A stretch of 64,000 bases of DNA from Calycina herbarum (Eukaryota > Ascomycota > Leotiomycetes > Helotiales > Pezizellaceae). The translations under genes and the position numbers were made by a program. Below the pieces are notes generated by a model, which did no database searches, had not been told where the DNA came from, and saw only the letters and a list, made by a program, of their open reading frames with translations. The DNA lies in assembly GCA_001414485.1 (NCBI GenBank), contig LLEY01000242.1, forward strand, positions 1 through 64,000. The letters run 5' to 3'. Shown one piece after another: positions 1 to 11,149 of the stretch (positions are counted from its first letter, which is position 1; the number at the start of each line of letters is the position of its first letter).

Positions 1-1565
1 GGTGATGGGTATGAGGCTGTTACTAGAGACCGACAATGTCGAGACTAACTCAAAAGAAAGTCAAGTGGTGGATGAGGAACATACGGAGATAATGAGGAAA
101 ACAAGAGAGGACCTACTGGTATGGATATAATCAAAAACAAAATTAGAATTCAAGCTAAACCACTTACCTTAGTCCATGATCCTCGAGTTTCCTTCCTTTG
201 GAGGTTTTCCTCAGTGTCTGCATAAGTTGTCCAAGCTTGTTGGCTCGCTGGAAAAAGTTAGGCGTTTTGTCTCCGGGGGTATACAACCCCCACGTTGTTG
301 TTCACGCCAAGGTTTGCCTGAAGAACGAACTTTTACTGCCGAGTTAGGCGTGGCATTACTTGTGGTCGAGAAAGGTGATTCCAGGAATATTTCAACATAA
401 GTACTTGTTCGGATCTTCCCTTATAATTGCAAGCAAAGATGATGGCAACTCCTGAATTTGCATTCTCAGCTGAATTCTTTACGTATACCCGCGATGGGGA
501 TTGGATGAAGGAGGTTGGGGGGGGATAACCATGCACCCATATTATGCACGAAAAGCCAAGCGTCACTGGGGCCAGCCCCTGCCTCACATCCAATTATTGT
601 CCCGAGTGTGTTGGAAGAACTCGGCTGAAAATGCCTGTTCAAGTTGTGAAATACGGTAGCGCCTCTGCACCTTGTCCAAGCACTTGAAATCCTTTGGCGA
701 GAGGCCTTCTTGTTGTAACTTTGCTATGACGAGTTAGTGCAATTGGTGGAGTCGAATTTGGCTGCATGATTCCGGACAGCAGAACCAATTTGTGTGACAT
801 GTTATCCTTATCATCAGCTCAATTAATCTCTTCGTGCATCGTCCGCCTATTATGGTCCTACGAAAAGTGACTTGCAGAAAATTGGTGGGCAACAAGCATC
901 GCCAACGAAGAGAGGAGTTTATTTGTTTTCGGCTCTGATGAATAATGAAAAGAACCCAAAACCCAAACATCACAGAAAGCAGAACTTATTCTTAGCTGCC
1001 AGCTTTCCCCGCCTCGACCTGAGCCATCCCGCTAATAGATTTCATGGCATCCACGTGGGTGCTCCTATCCCTCAATCTACTGGTCCAATAATGATCAAAA
1101 ATCTCGTGGGAACTCTCGTAAACTGGTGGTTCGGTCTTCAGGATAGTACCCAGAAATGGGCGCATTTTCCCGGTGTCTTTGACGGCAGGAAAAATTCTTA
1201 GAACTGCAAATCCCATGCGTTCCAAAGCTGCAAGCACATTTGTGCTACTTCTATTACGTAAAGTATCATCAAAGTCGGATAGATATGAGCTTGTTGTAGG
1301 AGCGTTGTGAGTTGTTGGCAGCGTACCAAAGCACCCAACAACAATACGAGTTGTTCCACTTTTTGAGATTCCTGGAGCTCTTTGGTGATTCTCTTATACA
1401 TAACCAAAAAAACATTTGATCGTGCCCATTCTACCAAGACTTGCTCGGGAAGTGTAAGAAAAAGAAGCACAAGAGAATGGTTTTCGAAATGTTCCGAGAA
1501 GGGCGTTCGACGTAGAAACTCGACCTACTTTGTTAGTAATTATATATTTACTTTTGTAGAGTAGA
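1..1565. other. no supported gene
   Basis: Only short overlapping reading frames on both strands, with no recognisable motif, consistent splice pattern or repeat. I see nothing to annotate before the decayed gene that ends at 1566. Confidence 0.4.
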
Positions 1566-2974
1566 TTACATTTCTTCATGGATCAGCTGCACTTGCGCGT
1601 AGCTAAGATGCTTCTGAAGTTCGGATGGAAGTTTCGCTTCTTTGGAGATAGGGCATAGATCTCCATCCAAGTATCCAATGGGAACCTGAAGCACCATTTG
1701 ATTCCTCCAATCTGCAACGTTCAGTGTGTAATAATACTCCTTTTCAGAAAAAAGTCTAGATAACATTAAAATATTGCGGGCTTTGTAATAATCGGTGATC
1801 TCGAATGAACCATGGTAATTACAGAGGAGAGAACCAAGCATAGTAGCGTTGAAATCCGCTGGGCATTCTGTATACAGCATACCATGTTATAAGGAATCCT
1901 TTCTCCCACCAGCAAACTCCAATAGCCTGCGACAGAGTGAAATCGTGTGGAGTTGCAGCTCGCATTGAGTGTCATTCATTGAGAGGAGTGGACGGCGGAA
2001 AGATTGTCCAAAGTGGTCCAGGAATTGGCTAGAGGACTTGCTAAGCAGCAGCTCAAGATGATCTAGGGTTTCGTGTTCGTTGACTAAGTTTATGCCAACG
2101 AACAAAAGGCATTGGCTAAATTTGAGGCTCATTGCCCTATCTCCGAGCTAATAACAGTTAGTGACATCTACACGCAAATAGAACGGTAATGTGCTCACTA
2201 TGTCTTGAGACAGAACTTGCCACTCAATCTGAACTTGTTGTTGAGCGGAAGCGGCTTCCAGATAAAGCTTGCCAAGTTGCATGTGGTGAGAGTGTCTTGC
2301 CTGAATGGCTTCCTCAATAAACCGAGACAGAGCCATCTCATTTGCTGTTGCTTGGCCCAGTATTGCAGCTTCCCCAGGCGAAGGCGTGGTTAGATCAGCA
2401 ATGTTGTTAAAATCAAAGTTGTTGTCGCGAAGCGAATCAGCATATGAGACATTGATTGCAGCGCGGTATGACCCATAGTGGCTCCCGAAGACATGAATTC
2501 CTGGTCCGGAGGCCATTTGCTTCCAACGGCCATCCTTGGGTATGGAATAGACGCTCCATTCTTGTTCCAAACGCAAACCTTGAGCTGGAACCTAGTACTT
2601 GTTAGATATATAAACGAAAATATACATAGATTTGAATACTTCACTGTGAACGAAATCCATGTTAAAAGATGGACTGAGGAGAAAGTGCGAAGAAAGCTAC
2701 AATAACACAGAGGTGAAAATTGGACTTGCATCCTCGTTCCGTCGCTTGTACCGCTCAATACTTGTGGCACTTGGGATACGGAAGCATGGTTCAGCCAATC
2801 GGCCCTGGCCGTTCCCCACTCTGTGTTCCTTTGGAAGTGAAATGCGACCCAGTAAGGAGAATTTGGATTCTTGACAAGCATGGGGGTGCTGTAACCATCA
2901 ATATATGTAGGGTGAGAACAGAGTGGAGAGGTACCTGGTGATATTTGCGTGGTATATAATAAAGGCGGCGAGGC
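1566..2974 (-). pseudogene. unrecognised gene with two in-frame stops
   Basis: Reading leftwards, one frame is protein-like from about 2600 to the final TAA at 1566, broken by TAG at 2148-2150 and TAA at 1887-1889 without any change of frame. The three pieces (segments beginning EWSVYSIPKDGRW, MSLKFSQCLLFVG and MLYTECPADFNAT) look like one protein. An upstream exon around 2700-2960 (contains YIDGYSTPMLVKNP and WLNHASVSQVPQVL) lies in another frame. It is probably joined across an intron ending at an acceptor near 2590 (branch-like TATCTAACA); I could not fix the donor. Both stops are one C-to-T step from Gln codons (CAG, CAA). No family recognised. A shorter intact product cannot be excluded. 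Confidence 0.5.
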
Positions 2975-3045
2975 ACAAACATGCACTAATACCAATGAAC
3001 TCTAGGTTGCACAGCCACTCACTAGCCACAGCTGGACTAAGCTTT

Positions 3046-3262
3046 TGGAAAAAACACCAAAAATTAATATAGCCTAAATGTACAAGGTATCAAAGCTGGA
3101 CCTTCAAAATGTGTAGCATCAGAAGGCACCTGACCAGCCCTACTTCCAACAGACTGCAATCAAAACAGTTTCTCCCAGTCCAAGCTGCTTGCTTGTGTCT
3201 TTACTGAAAATGACCGTGACAAAAAACCTATGGGCTGCGGTGCCTGGTTTGATACGTATTGC
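3046..3262. repeat. dispersed repeat R3, copy 1 (inverted relative to 17799-18009)
   Basis: About 210 bp matches the reverse complement of 17799-18009 with scattered differences. Shared pieces include AAAACACCAAAA, GGACCTTCAAAATGTGTAGC and TGACCGTGACAAAAAACC. No long reading frame. Probably a non-autonomous or decayed transposon fragment. Confidence 0.7.
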
Positions 3263-3760
3263 TGGGATACGGGAATTGCAGGTAAAGTCCGCCCTTCGTG
3301 CACTCGAGTATTCAGCTGAAATAGGAAGTATGTGTCTTGATACAGTCTAGCCTGATGATTCTGACTTTATCTAGGAGCGATGCACACTCCACCAGAATCT
3401 GCCGCCCTATGTTCCACGGGTGTTTCCTAAGACAGCATCCCACCTGCATGGCCTGTTTGTCCCGTGAACACAACGCGTCGAGACTTCCGAGATACATCAC
3501 ATTTTCACTAAAGAGTGGAACATGCCATGCTCTCATCTTCCCACCTCTTCATTTCTTATCTCAATCGTGGCTTGACCAATTCCGGTGGCTTACCATACAA
3601 AAAAGCAGTGAAGTCTCGGGGGTACTTCGCAAAATTATGCCCCTTGCTTTCCACTAATTCGGGACATATAAGTTACTGCTTTCTAGAAGTATGAAATTTG
3701 AGAAAGATTAAAATCTCCTTTGTATACAACTCGACCCAAATCATCACTAAAGAAGTAGCC

Positions 3761-4088
3761 ATGTGCAATTATACCCAGGTTGAATTCAGGTGTGGGCATG
3801 TCAGATGGACTGTTCGAGCTTGGTGTATCACCTACGAAACCACACACATACGTTGTCCACCGTCAGTGGTTGCAATTGAATTCCGGTTCGTACCTTATTT
3901 TCTCTTCCAGGCCAACTGAACATCAAGCTAATTCAAGACAATAGATTGGATGAACGGTGTGGTTGGTTTTCCCTGGATCTGCAACATTCCGGCCTTTGAA
4001 ATATGATTTCATTTGCACGGATGCTAACAATTATCTTCTAGGTGATTGTCGCGCGCCAGCCATCAAACCAACATGGATCCAAGCATGA
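3761..4088 (+). CDS. small Cys/His-containing protein, 62 aa, three exons
   Basis: Exons 3761-3885, 3945-3961 and 4042-4088 join in phase to 62 residues plus TGA. The introns are 59 and 80 bp with GT donors and YAG acceptors. The product begins MCNYTQVEFRCGHVRW and ends CRAPAIKPTWIQA. It has six Cys (residues 2, 11, 22, 32, 47 and 50) and two His (13 and 29), which could bind zinc. There is no signal peptide or membrane segment. It resembles a class of short lineage-specific proteins I associate with Leotiomycetes, function unknown. The middle exon is only 17 nt, and a near copy of it lies at 4171-4187. Confidence 0.7.
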
Positions 4089-4170
4089 AGAAAGGCGGTG
4101 GTTGCACTCGAAACTAGGTACGTGGAGTTTTCAAACCTTAGCTTGTTGATTAATACTAATTATCGGCAGA

Positions 4171-4187
4171 TTAGATGAATGGTGTGG
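4171..4187 (+). other. duplicate of a 17-nt micro-exon with its splice sites
   Basis: Fifteen of 17 bases match the second exon of the preceding gene (3945-3961). It is flanked by the same kind of signals: TACTAAT branch, CAG acceptor and GTGAGC donor. This looks like a remnant of a tandem gene duplication or an unused alternative exon. Confidence 0.45.
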
Positions 4188-4358
4188 TGAGCTCCCTTCA
4201 ATATGGGCGATTGAGCACCGGCGGTAAAACCGACTTGGACCAGTTGAATTATTCGCCGTTTTACCGGGACGTTGGATTTCAAGTCATGGGGATCAATCAT
4301 CAAATTGTTATGTTATAAGGGGAAGTCTTGAGACGTAGAATAGAGGGACAAGAAAGTG

Positions 4359-4799
4359 ATGAACTACAGTTCAGAACATATAGCACCCCAAGAAACTTCC
4401 AAGCTACAGAATGAAATTGTATCTCAGCAAGAAAAAGTCAAGGAATTACTAGAAAACAACCCCAAGTCCCCAGAAACGTATAAGTTGCATGCCAACAGGT
4501 AAATATTCACGAGAAGGTTTCCTGTTTCCCAGAAAGGTACAAAACAGATATATCGCAATTTACAAAGGAAGAACGGAGGCGACTAGACTTAGTACGGTTA
4601 ATCACCAGGGGATTCCCCATCTGGGTATTTGACGGAGCTATCGGTGTCCTCCAGGGGGAGGATGAGACCTCGCTTCAAGCTACATTGTTACCGCTTTTCA
4701 AGGAGAAGACGGTTCTTATCATGGAGTAAGTTGTCTCTCGCATCCATTGGGCCTCCAATTGATATAATACTAATCTAAGTCAGACACGAAAAAGCCTAA
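4359..4799 (+). CDS. hypothetical protein, 107 aa, three exons
   Basis: Proposed exons 4359-4477, 4537-4725 and 4784-4799 join in phase to 107 residues ending HEKA and TAA. Intron 2 (58 bp) has GTAAGT, a TACTAAT branch and CAG, so it is well supported. Intron 1 (59 bp, GTATAA to AAAG) is chosen because it keeps phase and gives the smooth junction SPETYKTDISQF. The N-terminal half is Gln/Glu/Lys-rich (probable helix). The C-terminal half has hydrophobic stretches around GFPIWVFDGAIGVL. No family recognised, no signal peptide. Confidence 0.5.
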
Positions 4800-5046
4800 C
4801 ACAAGCGTCTTGAAAATTTTATTGTAGAAAATTAGCTTAGGTCACCGCAACCGCATCTTGTCTGCTGGCACTTGGAACACTATAGCAAATCGACGGTGAT
4901 TTGTGCCAAGTGATGGGAAGCGTTGCTCTCGCAGCTTATCGTTTAGAAAGGCACTGTCCCCTACAGGGACTTGCAGATTTATGTAGACTCGCCACGTTTT
5001 TAGTTTAATGGGCATACAAAACAATATGAAGATTCTCGGATTTGAT

Positions 5047-5293
5047 GGCTAGCGTTAGCGTGAGGGCGCAAGTGGTTTGTCTGACTTCACTTGACCCCTG
5101 CGATTGCAAGGCAACCTTTTGTTGCCTTTCAATAGCAGGGGGCTGCTTTACCCTCTTGCTGTGTCTTCACTTGGCCCCTGCGATTGCAAGGCAACCTTTT
5201 GTTGCCTTTCAATGGCAGGGGGCTGCCCCTGCACGCTGATGATTGCATTAGCCTGTGGGGTTACTCTATTTACACAACGCATGCGTAAAAAGG
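5047..5293. repeat. dispersed repeat R1, copy 1, with two palindromes
   Basis: Matches the reverse complement of about 20505-20770 over most of its length, including the unique flank GGGTTACTCTATTTACACAA and its counterpart. It contains two tandem copies of a 47-bp imperfect palindrome, at 5095-5141 and 5175-5221. Each is centred on GCAAC-ctttt-GTTGC with CCCCTGC and GCAGGGG ends. Confidence 0.75.
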
Positions 5294-6206
5294 CGATCTC
5301 GTATTACGTGACTTTAATTTGCCTTCCCCGTTGAACTCTTTGCATCAACGAGAGGTTCAACCTGCACATCGTGAATTAGGGAAGTCACTACTTAAGATAT
5401 CTAATCAGCCATCTTTCTTCCTCTCGTCCGGTGTTCGCAGTCTGATTTCCAGCCCCCAAATGCGGAGAACAAGGCTCGCAGCCTCAGCTGCAATTTTGCT
5501 TACCATTTTTCTAAGCAATCAGCTTCAAAACTATTCAGAGACACACTAAGGCATGATTCTGCGGGGGGTATAGCGGGTAGTGATCCGCGGGCTAAAGCTC
5601 TCGTGTAGATGTTGATCGATCAAATTTATTCTAGTGGTTATGCATAGTAGCACGGTGTCTTCTTGGCACGATACTATATAGCATATCATATCTTTTTCCT
5701 AACCTACATCTACTGTACCCACAGGGATTCTCAATTTCAGCGCGAAAAGCCACAAAAACAAGGGGTTCTCATTATCCCTGCCCAAATTTGCTTTGTCCAC
5801 TTTCCCCACGGTTTTCAAGCATCAGGGGATGCACGTCCGTACCATATCTGTGACAATGCTGGATGCTAGTCAGTTGAGACTAGGGGATCTGTCGATGCTT
5901 TTCAGTCTCAACATTCACCGTTACTATTGTTGTAGAATTGGATCTATCCAGATAAGACTTGGTAGGAGCAGCGATGCCGGCAACTTATGCTGTCTGTTAA
6001 ACTAAGCTCTGCGTCAACTCTAAATCTCGATCTGAGTCGTTTCTATACACATGGAGTTGGAAGGAGTAAGAGGATGCACGTACAATTTTTGGATGTCCAC
6101 TGGTCGGGTTTGGCAACCGAGTTTTCACATCCATAAGAGATGCGTAAAGTGAGCAACTTGTGAAGAATATGCAAAAATTGGTTCTGGTGTGACATTTAGA
6201 GCTTAC
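5294..6206. other. no supported gene
   Basis: Short frames only, with no motif or convincing splice pattern. The right end (5997-6206) may hold a further exon of the decayed minus-strand gene at 6207-6672; a frame containing LMDVKTRLPNPTSG is suggestive. Confidence 0.3.
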
Positions 6207-6672
6207 CGGACCATTTTTGGTGATGTGCATCAATCCAGGCTGACATGTTGCGAGAGTTCATGCGTTTGCCCCCGGGAGACTCGTTTCCACCTTCCTGCCT
6301 GTTTCCACGGCCACGACCACGCCGTCAGTAGGACGAAGGACGAAGGGCGAGAGACGAGACCTACTGTTTGCATCCCTCCTTGGCTTGCTATGCTTCCAGT
6401 AAGAGGCCCGCATCCATGCCCTGTCGGTCCGTTATCCAGCTTCCTTGGAGAAACCATTCGTCTCCCGGACGGCTCTAGTACTCAGTCGCTCGTTCCGCAA
6501 AATGCGCGTCAACAAGCCGAGCTGCAGTTGGATTTAGCCAATTCTTGTCCTTGATAGCATCGTACGCAGAATCAAAAAGAGCTCGTCGACCATGCTAGTA
6601 ATTTGGGAGAAAGCGATCAGCTACGATTGTAGTCTTGCTTGTCGATTGTTTCCTTCTGGTTCCACTCCTCCC
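6207..6672 (-). pseudogene. decayed gene, Arg/Gly-rich C-terminal part, four in-frame TAGs
   Basis: One minus-strand frame reads continuously as protein but is cut by TAG at 6595-6597, 6475-6477, 6388-6390 and 6361-6363, and by TGA at 6325-6327. Flanking text is protein-like: HGRRALFDSAYDAIKDKNW, TAARLVDAHFAERATEY, SRPGDEWFLQGSW, then RRGRGRGNRQEGG and MSAWIDAHHQKW. One TAG precedes CAA and another follows CAG, suggesting original Gln runs. The exon ends at a GTAAGC donor (6206). No family recognised; the RG-rich part could bind RNA. Confidence 0.5.
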
Positions 6673-7732
6673 GCCCACTTATCTGGACTAACTTCTCACG
6701 TACCGTTTGCCAGACAATTTTGGGTGGGGCGCTTGAGTTCCAAAGGTATTTCCACCTGCGATCCCGAGATCCCGTTCGAGGTAGGAAAGGCACAGTGATG
6801 TTGGGAATTGAGGGATCTGAAGTTGCCGTCTAGACCATGACGAAATTCCATCGACAGTGAGAGCCTCATTAGTCACTTCAAAATGTAATGTTGTCGACTC
6901 TTGACCGCAATTTGGAGGTTCCCAGGTGATGGCTTCTCAGCAAGACTTGCGGTCGAGGGCTCAAAAGATCCTGCCTATGCTTTCTACTGCAATCTTACGG
7001 GGTGGGTTGCACAGTGGCGCTGACCATGCTACAGCGGTAGAAACAACGCTGCACCAGATCATGTAGTACTCGATGCGTGGGAACACCTCCAAATCGGAGG
7101 GGACCTCACACTGCAGCCCCCAGCAGGTCAGTCTGCTGCTGAACAGCCACTTCGCGACAGCATACCCTTCTGAGCGCTTGATACATGCCTTCCTCAAAGT
7201 CGAAACCAACCCAGGGCTCAAAGTTATTATAAACAAAGGTGTTGTCGAAAATGTGTCCAAAACCTCGCTTATGTATGTCTTATCTCTATTCCAAGCTGAA
7301 AAACAAGGCAAAAACTCCACCTCGTCTCACTGCTATCAATTCTCTTACAAGAAGTGCAAAGTGCCACTTGAATGTTTGTGTGCCACCTTTCTAGGTTGTC
7401 GATCTTAGTACGCACCTATGAGCGAAATAGGAAAGGGCAACTGAGATACAACTAATGAAGAGTTGTTGTCCCTCTTGAATCCAAGATATGTAAAGGACTG
7501 CTTCAACCCAACTATCAAAAAGCATCAACCAGCTTCCAAATTCTCAATTCAAAAGCCTGCAGCTCAAAAGCCTACAATAGCCGTAAGTTATTTGCCTCCA
7601 ATTAGCAGTCGTCTGAAAGTTGGGATGAAAACTGACCAGGAAACTTGATCAGGTTCCATTATTGCGGATCACCCACTAGTCCACGACAAAGCACCCTGAG
7701 CAATATCCGGCGCACCAATAGGTGATATCAAG
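6673..7732. other. no confident gene
   Basis: Overlapping frames of about 110-120 codons occur on both strands (7073-7408 plus, 6961-7320 minus). Neither carries a recognisable motif or clear splice context, so I do not call a gene. Confidence 0.3.
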
Positions 7733-8259
7733 ATGTTGAGTCTCGCTATCCAGCCTCTTTCTCGCCAGAAGCCAGGTGTAGCTTTGAGCATGCCTGTTGC
7801 CGCTAGACTTGCTACAGACTACAACATCTTTGAGCAGCTCGCGCATATTTGGGTTATTGCAACGCTCATCCACAAAGATTCTGGGGAGACGCTATATGAC
7901 CAGTTGGGCGGAAGGGTTGCCGATTCAGCGCATCTATTGCCTGACAATGGCTCAACAGACTGGGCCTATTTCTACTTTCCAGATCTGGTCATCCATGAAC
8001 CTGGTCGTTACTGCATTCGAATTACTCTGATGCGAATGGACTATTCGCAAGCCTCGTCGCCAGACGGTGTCGTGACGGTTTGTGAGTACGTTGATACCCA
8101 CTCTATCACCGTCGAAAACGGCGCCTCAACTCGTGTCAGGCCGAGTAAGTGATCCGAAATGGCGAAATGATTAGTCCTCGCTAACTGAAAACAGATGCAC
8201 AAGAAAGGTCCTTCTTGCGTGTGTTGAGGGATGACGGCCAGCAAGTCCCTTCGTTTTAA
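7733..8259 (+). CDS. short velvet-domain protein, 158 aa
   Basis: Exons 7733-8144 and 8195-8259 join in phase. The intron is 50 bp with GTAAGT, CTAAC and ACAG. The C-terminal half matches the velvet fold: DWAYFYFPDLVIHEPGRY, CEYVDTHSITVENG and, after the intron, RSFLRVLRDDGQQVPSF. Velvet factors are fungal regulators that dimerise and bind DNA to couple development with secondary metabolism. This product is far shorter than the usual 300-600 aa and consists of little more than the domain. Its N-terminal portion (residues 1-45) lacks the usual basic RxxGFG..DRRPIDPPP-like stretch. It may be a truncated paralogue or need an upstream exon. A Tc1/mariner relic follows within 100 bp. Confidence 0.8.
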
Positions 8260-8332
8260 CATCCATGAATCTAATGATCCTTTGGGGTTTGGATAGATAG
8301 GAAGGATCAGGAAGCGACGATCGGACAGGAGA

Positions 8333-8530
8333 TAGGTAATATGGCTTATATTCCTACACCCTTATTCACCTGATTTTAATCCCATTGAAGAGATTTGAAG
8401 ACATCTATACGTCGGCACTATCGTCGGATGAGACCAAAGTTCTGAACATATCAAAGATTTTATGAGTGGGCAGTACGTGAAGTTGGGACTGGGCCAGGAG
8501 GGGCAAGAAGGGCAAGATCACCCTTGAGGA
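8333..8530 (+). mobile_element. relic of a Tc1/mariner transposase C-terminus
   Basis: Around 8350-8390 the DNA reads HPYSPDFNPIEEI, the conserved block carrying the last acidic residue of the DDE transposase catalytic triad. It is followed, after a stop, by KTSIRRHYRRMRP, as in Tc1-like elements. No open frame survives; stops and shifts are present. It is a short inactive remnant directly downstream of the velvet gene. Confidence 0.7.
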
Positions 8531-8931
8531 GTGCAGGAGTTCATGGAGTATAAAAGGTTTTGGTGGCAATGGCGGGGTGATTCATTGTAGTCCAAAAGCA
8601 GTAACCAAAAGAGCTAAAAAAGCAGTAAACAAAGCAACAAATCCACGATCAAACCACCCCCTTTTTATTTCTCGCTTAATAGTTATTGAAGTACCTATCT
8701 CTTTTATCTTCTCCTACCAAGCGTCTCGAGACTCTCGTCTTGCATTTACTTCCCTTGTCACACCAATTGGCCGTCACTAGTATGTCCCTCCTCTTTACTA
8801 TCGCCACCATGTTTTGCAACCCATTAGAATCCGGCTCCTACTACCCCCACACCCACACCTACATCCCATGATCCTGACCCGACCACCACACCTACATCCC
8901 ACCCCCCCACAACCCACCACCCATTCTCGTC

Positions 8932-9277
8932 CGCGGGCTGAGCTGTCGCATTAAGTTAGTCTCAGATGTATAAATGTTCATAAGCACAGGTACATACATG
9001 CATTTCATATCTTGATCCAACTGACCAAACAGTGCTTCGAAATGTAATAGGTGCGTATAACGAGGAGGCGTTTTTAATAGTAAGGTTTTCGTGATGTGCT
9101 CTAGTTGGTTAAAGAAAATTATTGTTTGGAGGGGATTCATGGCGAATGCTACTGTTGTTTTGGCAATTGAAAAGAACATTATTCATTTATAGGCGCAAGC
9201 TCACAACAGAAGATATTTCTCTCACAGAATCTTAGCGTTCATGATTCTTGTTTGTCTTGACGATCGAACTGCATGTA
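8932..9277. repeat. dispersed repeat R2, copy 1 (direct copy at 19391-19737)
   Basis: About 345 bp shared in the same orientation with 19391-19737, with scattered substitutions. Conserved blocks include GTGCGTATAACGAGGAGGCG, TTCGTGATGTGCTC and CATTCATTTATAGGCGCA. No transposase is encoded. Probably a MITE or solo terminal repeat. Confidence 0.75.
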
Positions 9278-9640
9278 CTACATGACCTCCCTCTCTATTT
9301 GTCACAGTACACAAGCATCTGGCCTGTAGGCTTTGAATCCAGTGCATGGGTCCATCCCGATGTGCATCGTGTAGCATATGGTTCCGAAGCTTCCAGCTAA
9401 TACTATAATCAGGTCATGTATCGTGGCAGGGATCTCCACCACGAGCCTACATTTCTCGGTGGGGTATCGAGCGGAATGCCTGAATCCCCGTGTAGCTTGG
9501 ACTAAAAAGGAACATATTTGTTTAGGCTTATCACTTAGCCCTATCTCCGTGTCTGAGGGCAAACTCATCGCGAGAGTGAAAATGTTCGATCCACATGCCT
9601 GGGTAGACTTCATTTCTTGTGTACTCCTATAACCACGCTC

Positions 9641-10707
9641 ATGACATCTCAATCTGTTGAGAGAATATCTTTGCAATTGGACCCTCATTGGCCCTCTTCA
9701 ATTTGCAATTTATAATAGAGTATCCTGGGCAAATCACCTCCTAGAGCATTGCAAAGCTCTCGGTATTAACAATGGCGACCCACCTCCAAATTTAAAATGC
9801 ATTTTTTGTGAGCATGAAAGCTGGCTATCACTAAGCATTGATCATTACCATGACTATTCCACAGGGAAAGACTTGTCATCTTCGATACCAGTTATTGATT
9901 TGGCAATCATTGAATATATCTGTGAACAACAAAACAATACTTGGATTTTGACTTCAATTAAAGAGTTGGCTGGAACTGGTAGAAGTCCTTTGCTTCAGAA
10001 TGTAAAAGATGATTTTCTTTCATCCGATGCATTGGAGGGCACGTTGTATCTTCAGCTCGACAACAGATGTCTCCTCAACAAGGCTCTCACATGCTGCCAA
10101 AACTTCGAGATATATTGTACATCTTGGAGTACGAAAGATGCAACGATTGTAGATGAATCGTACGCGATTTTTGAATTCTTCTCTTGGGATTCAGATTTAG
10201 AGAATAGAGACGGAAAATGGAACTGGCTAGTTCGCGTTGCAAAGGTGTCTGGACTTGGGTTTGGGACTATGATTTGGAGAAAATACACAAATGGCATTTC
10301 CCTCTACACGACCTAGTAAGTAAGCTAAAGAATGCGTTATTTAGTACTAACACGACTATAGCGTTTTTCATGTTATTACGATTAATGATAGGCGAGCGGA
10401 ATCATTCAATCTTCTCCCGCATATTGTAGGCGAGAATGGGATGGACTACATTCGACAATATCTCTACAAAAAGATTCATCGTTTACAAGAAGCATCATTC
10501 AAAGACATGTCCGTATACTCATCCTCTACCAAGTACTCCAGAGAAGAGACCTTTTCTGTTGTTGAATTACGTCAATCTGGTCGTCTCTGGCATGGGGAGC
10601 ACCTCGATGTAGTTGAAGCAATGGCTCTGATCCAAAAGGTGGGTCACATCTCAACACGTTCAACCAAGAGCGTTGGGATACTAGCACAAGGGAACAATGA
10701 TGCTTGA
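9641..10707 (+). CDS. unrecognised protein gene with probable N-terminal frameshift
   Basis: A long frame runs from about 9657 and is joined at 10315/10362 across a clear 46-bp intron (GTAAGT, TACTAAC, TAG) to a second exon ending TGA at 10705-10707. Together they give about 340 residues. The only sensible start, ATG at 9641 (MTSQSVERISLQLDP), is in another frame, so a one-base indel or small unseen intron lies between 9660 and 9720. The C-terminal module ETFSVVELRQSGRLW...ALIQK recurs at 27120-27225. A CxxC (residues about 48-51, CIFC) is present. Function unknown; possibly a pseudogene. Confidence 0.55.
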
Positions 10708-11149
10708 AGAATATTTACATACCAGGGGGTGTTGGTTACCCCATTTTTCAACACTCCTCTTGGAGCATGCACTCCTCTCTCTTCTCAGCGCTCCACCCCT
10801 CCTCTGTCACACTCCTCTGTTTTTCATGGGGCTTGCGAACGTCAATCATGGAAAACAACCCCTTATTCATACTTGACTTGTTACTCGTCATTATCGACAA
10901 CGTTTGATATAGAAGATGCATTCACTCTCGCCCAAACTTGCAGGTTCATGCGCATGTTTCTTTCAATAATGAAGCGACCGCAAAACTCATTCTTCAGGTG
11001 TTACACGATCCACATCAGGATGCCACCATCGGGTTGGACCAATAGGGGTCACGTGCATTATGCATGACTTAGCTGACCCCTGCGATTGGAAGGCAATTTG
11101 TTACCTTCCAAGTCGCCGGGGTTCCTGCGTCCTTCCCAACAAACACGAA
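10708..11149. other. intergenic, with diverged palindrome at 11077-11121
   Basis: No gene recognised. Positions 11077-11121 carry a diverged member of the palindrome family seen at 5.1 and 20.6 kb (CCCCTGCGATTGGAAGG ... CCTTCCAAGTCGCCGGGG). It ends 28 bp before the next start codon, so it lies in the promoter or 5' UTR of the 11150 gene. Confidence 0.5.

Noticed and set aside
7073..7408. 111-codon plus-strand frame and opposing 119-codon minus frame
   Set aside because: Neither has motifs, splice context or a homologue in the window; both could be chance.
9302..9688. 128-codon minus-strand frame
   Set aside because: Overlaps the 5' end of the plus-strand gene and a plus frame; no motif or splice support.
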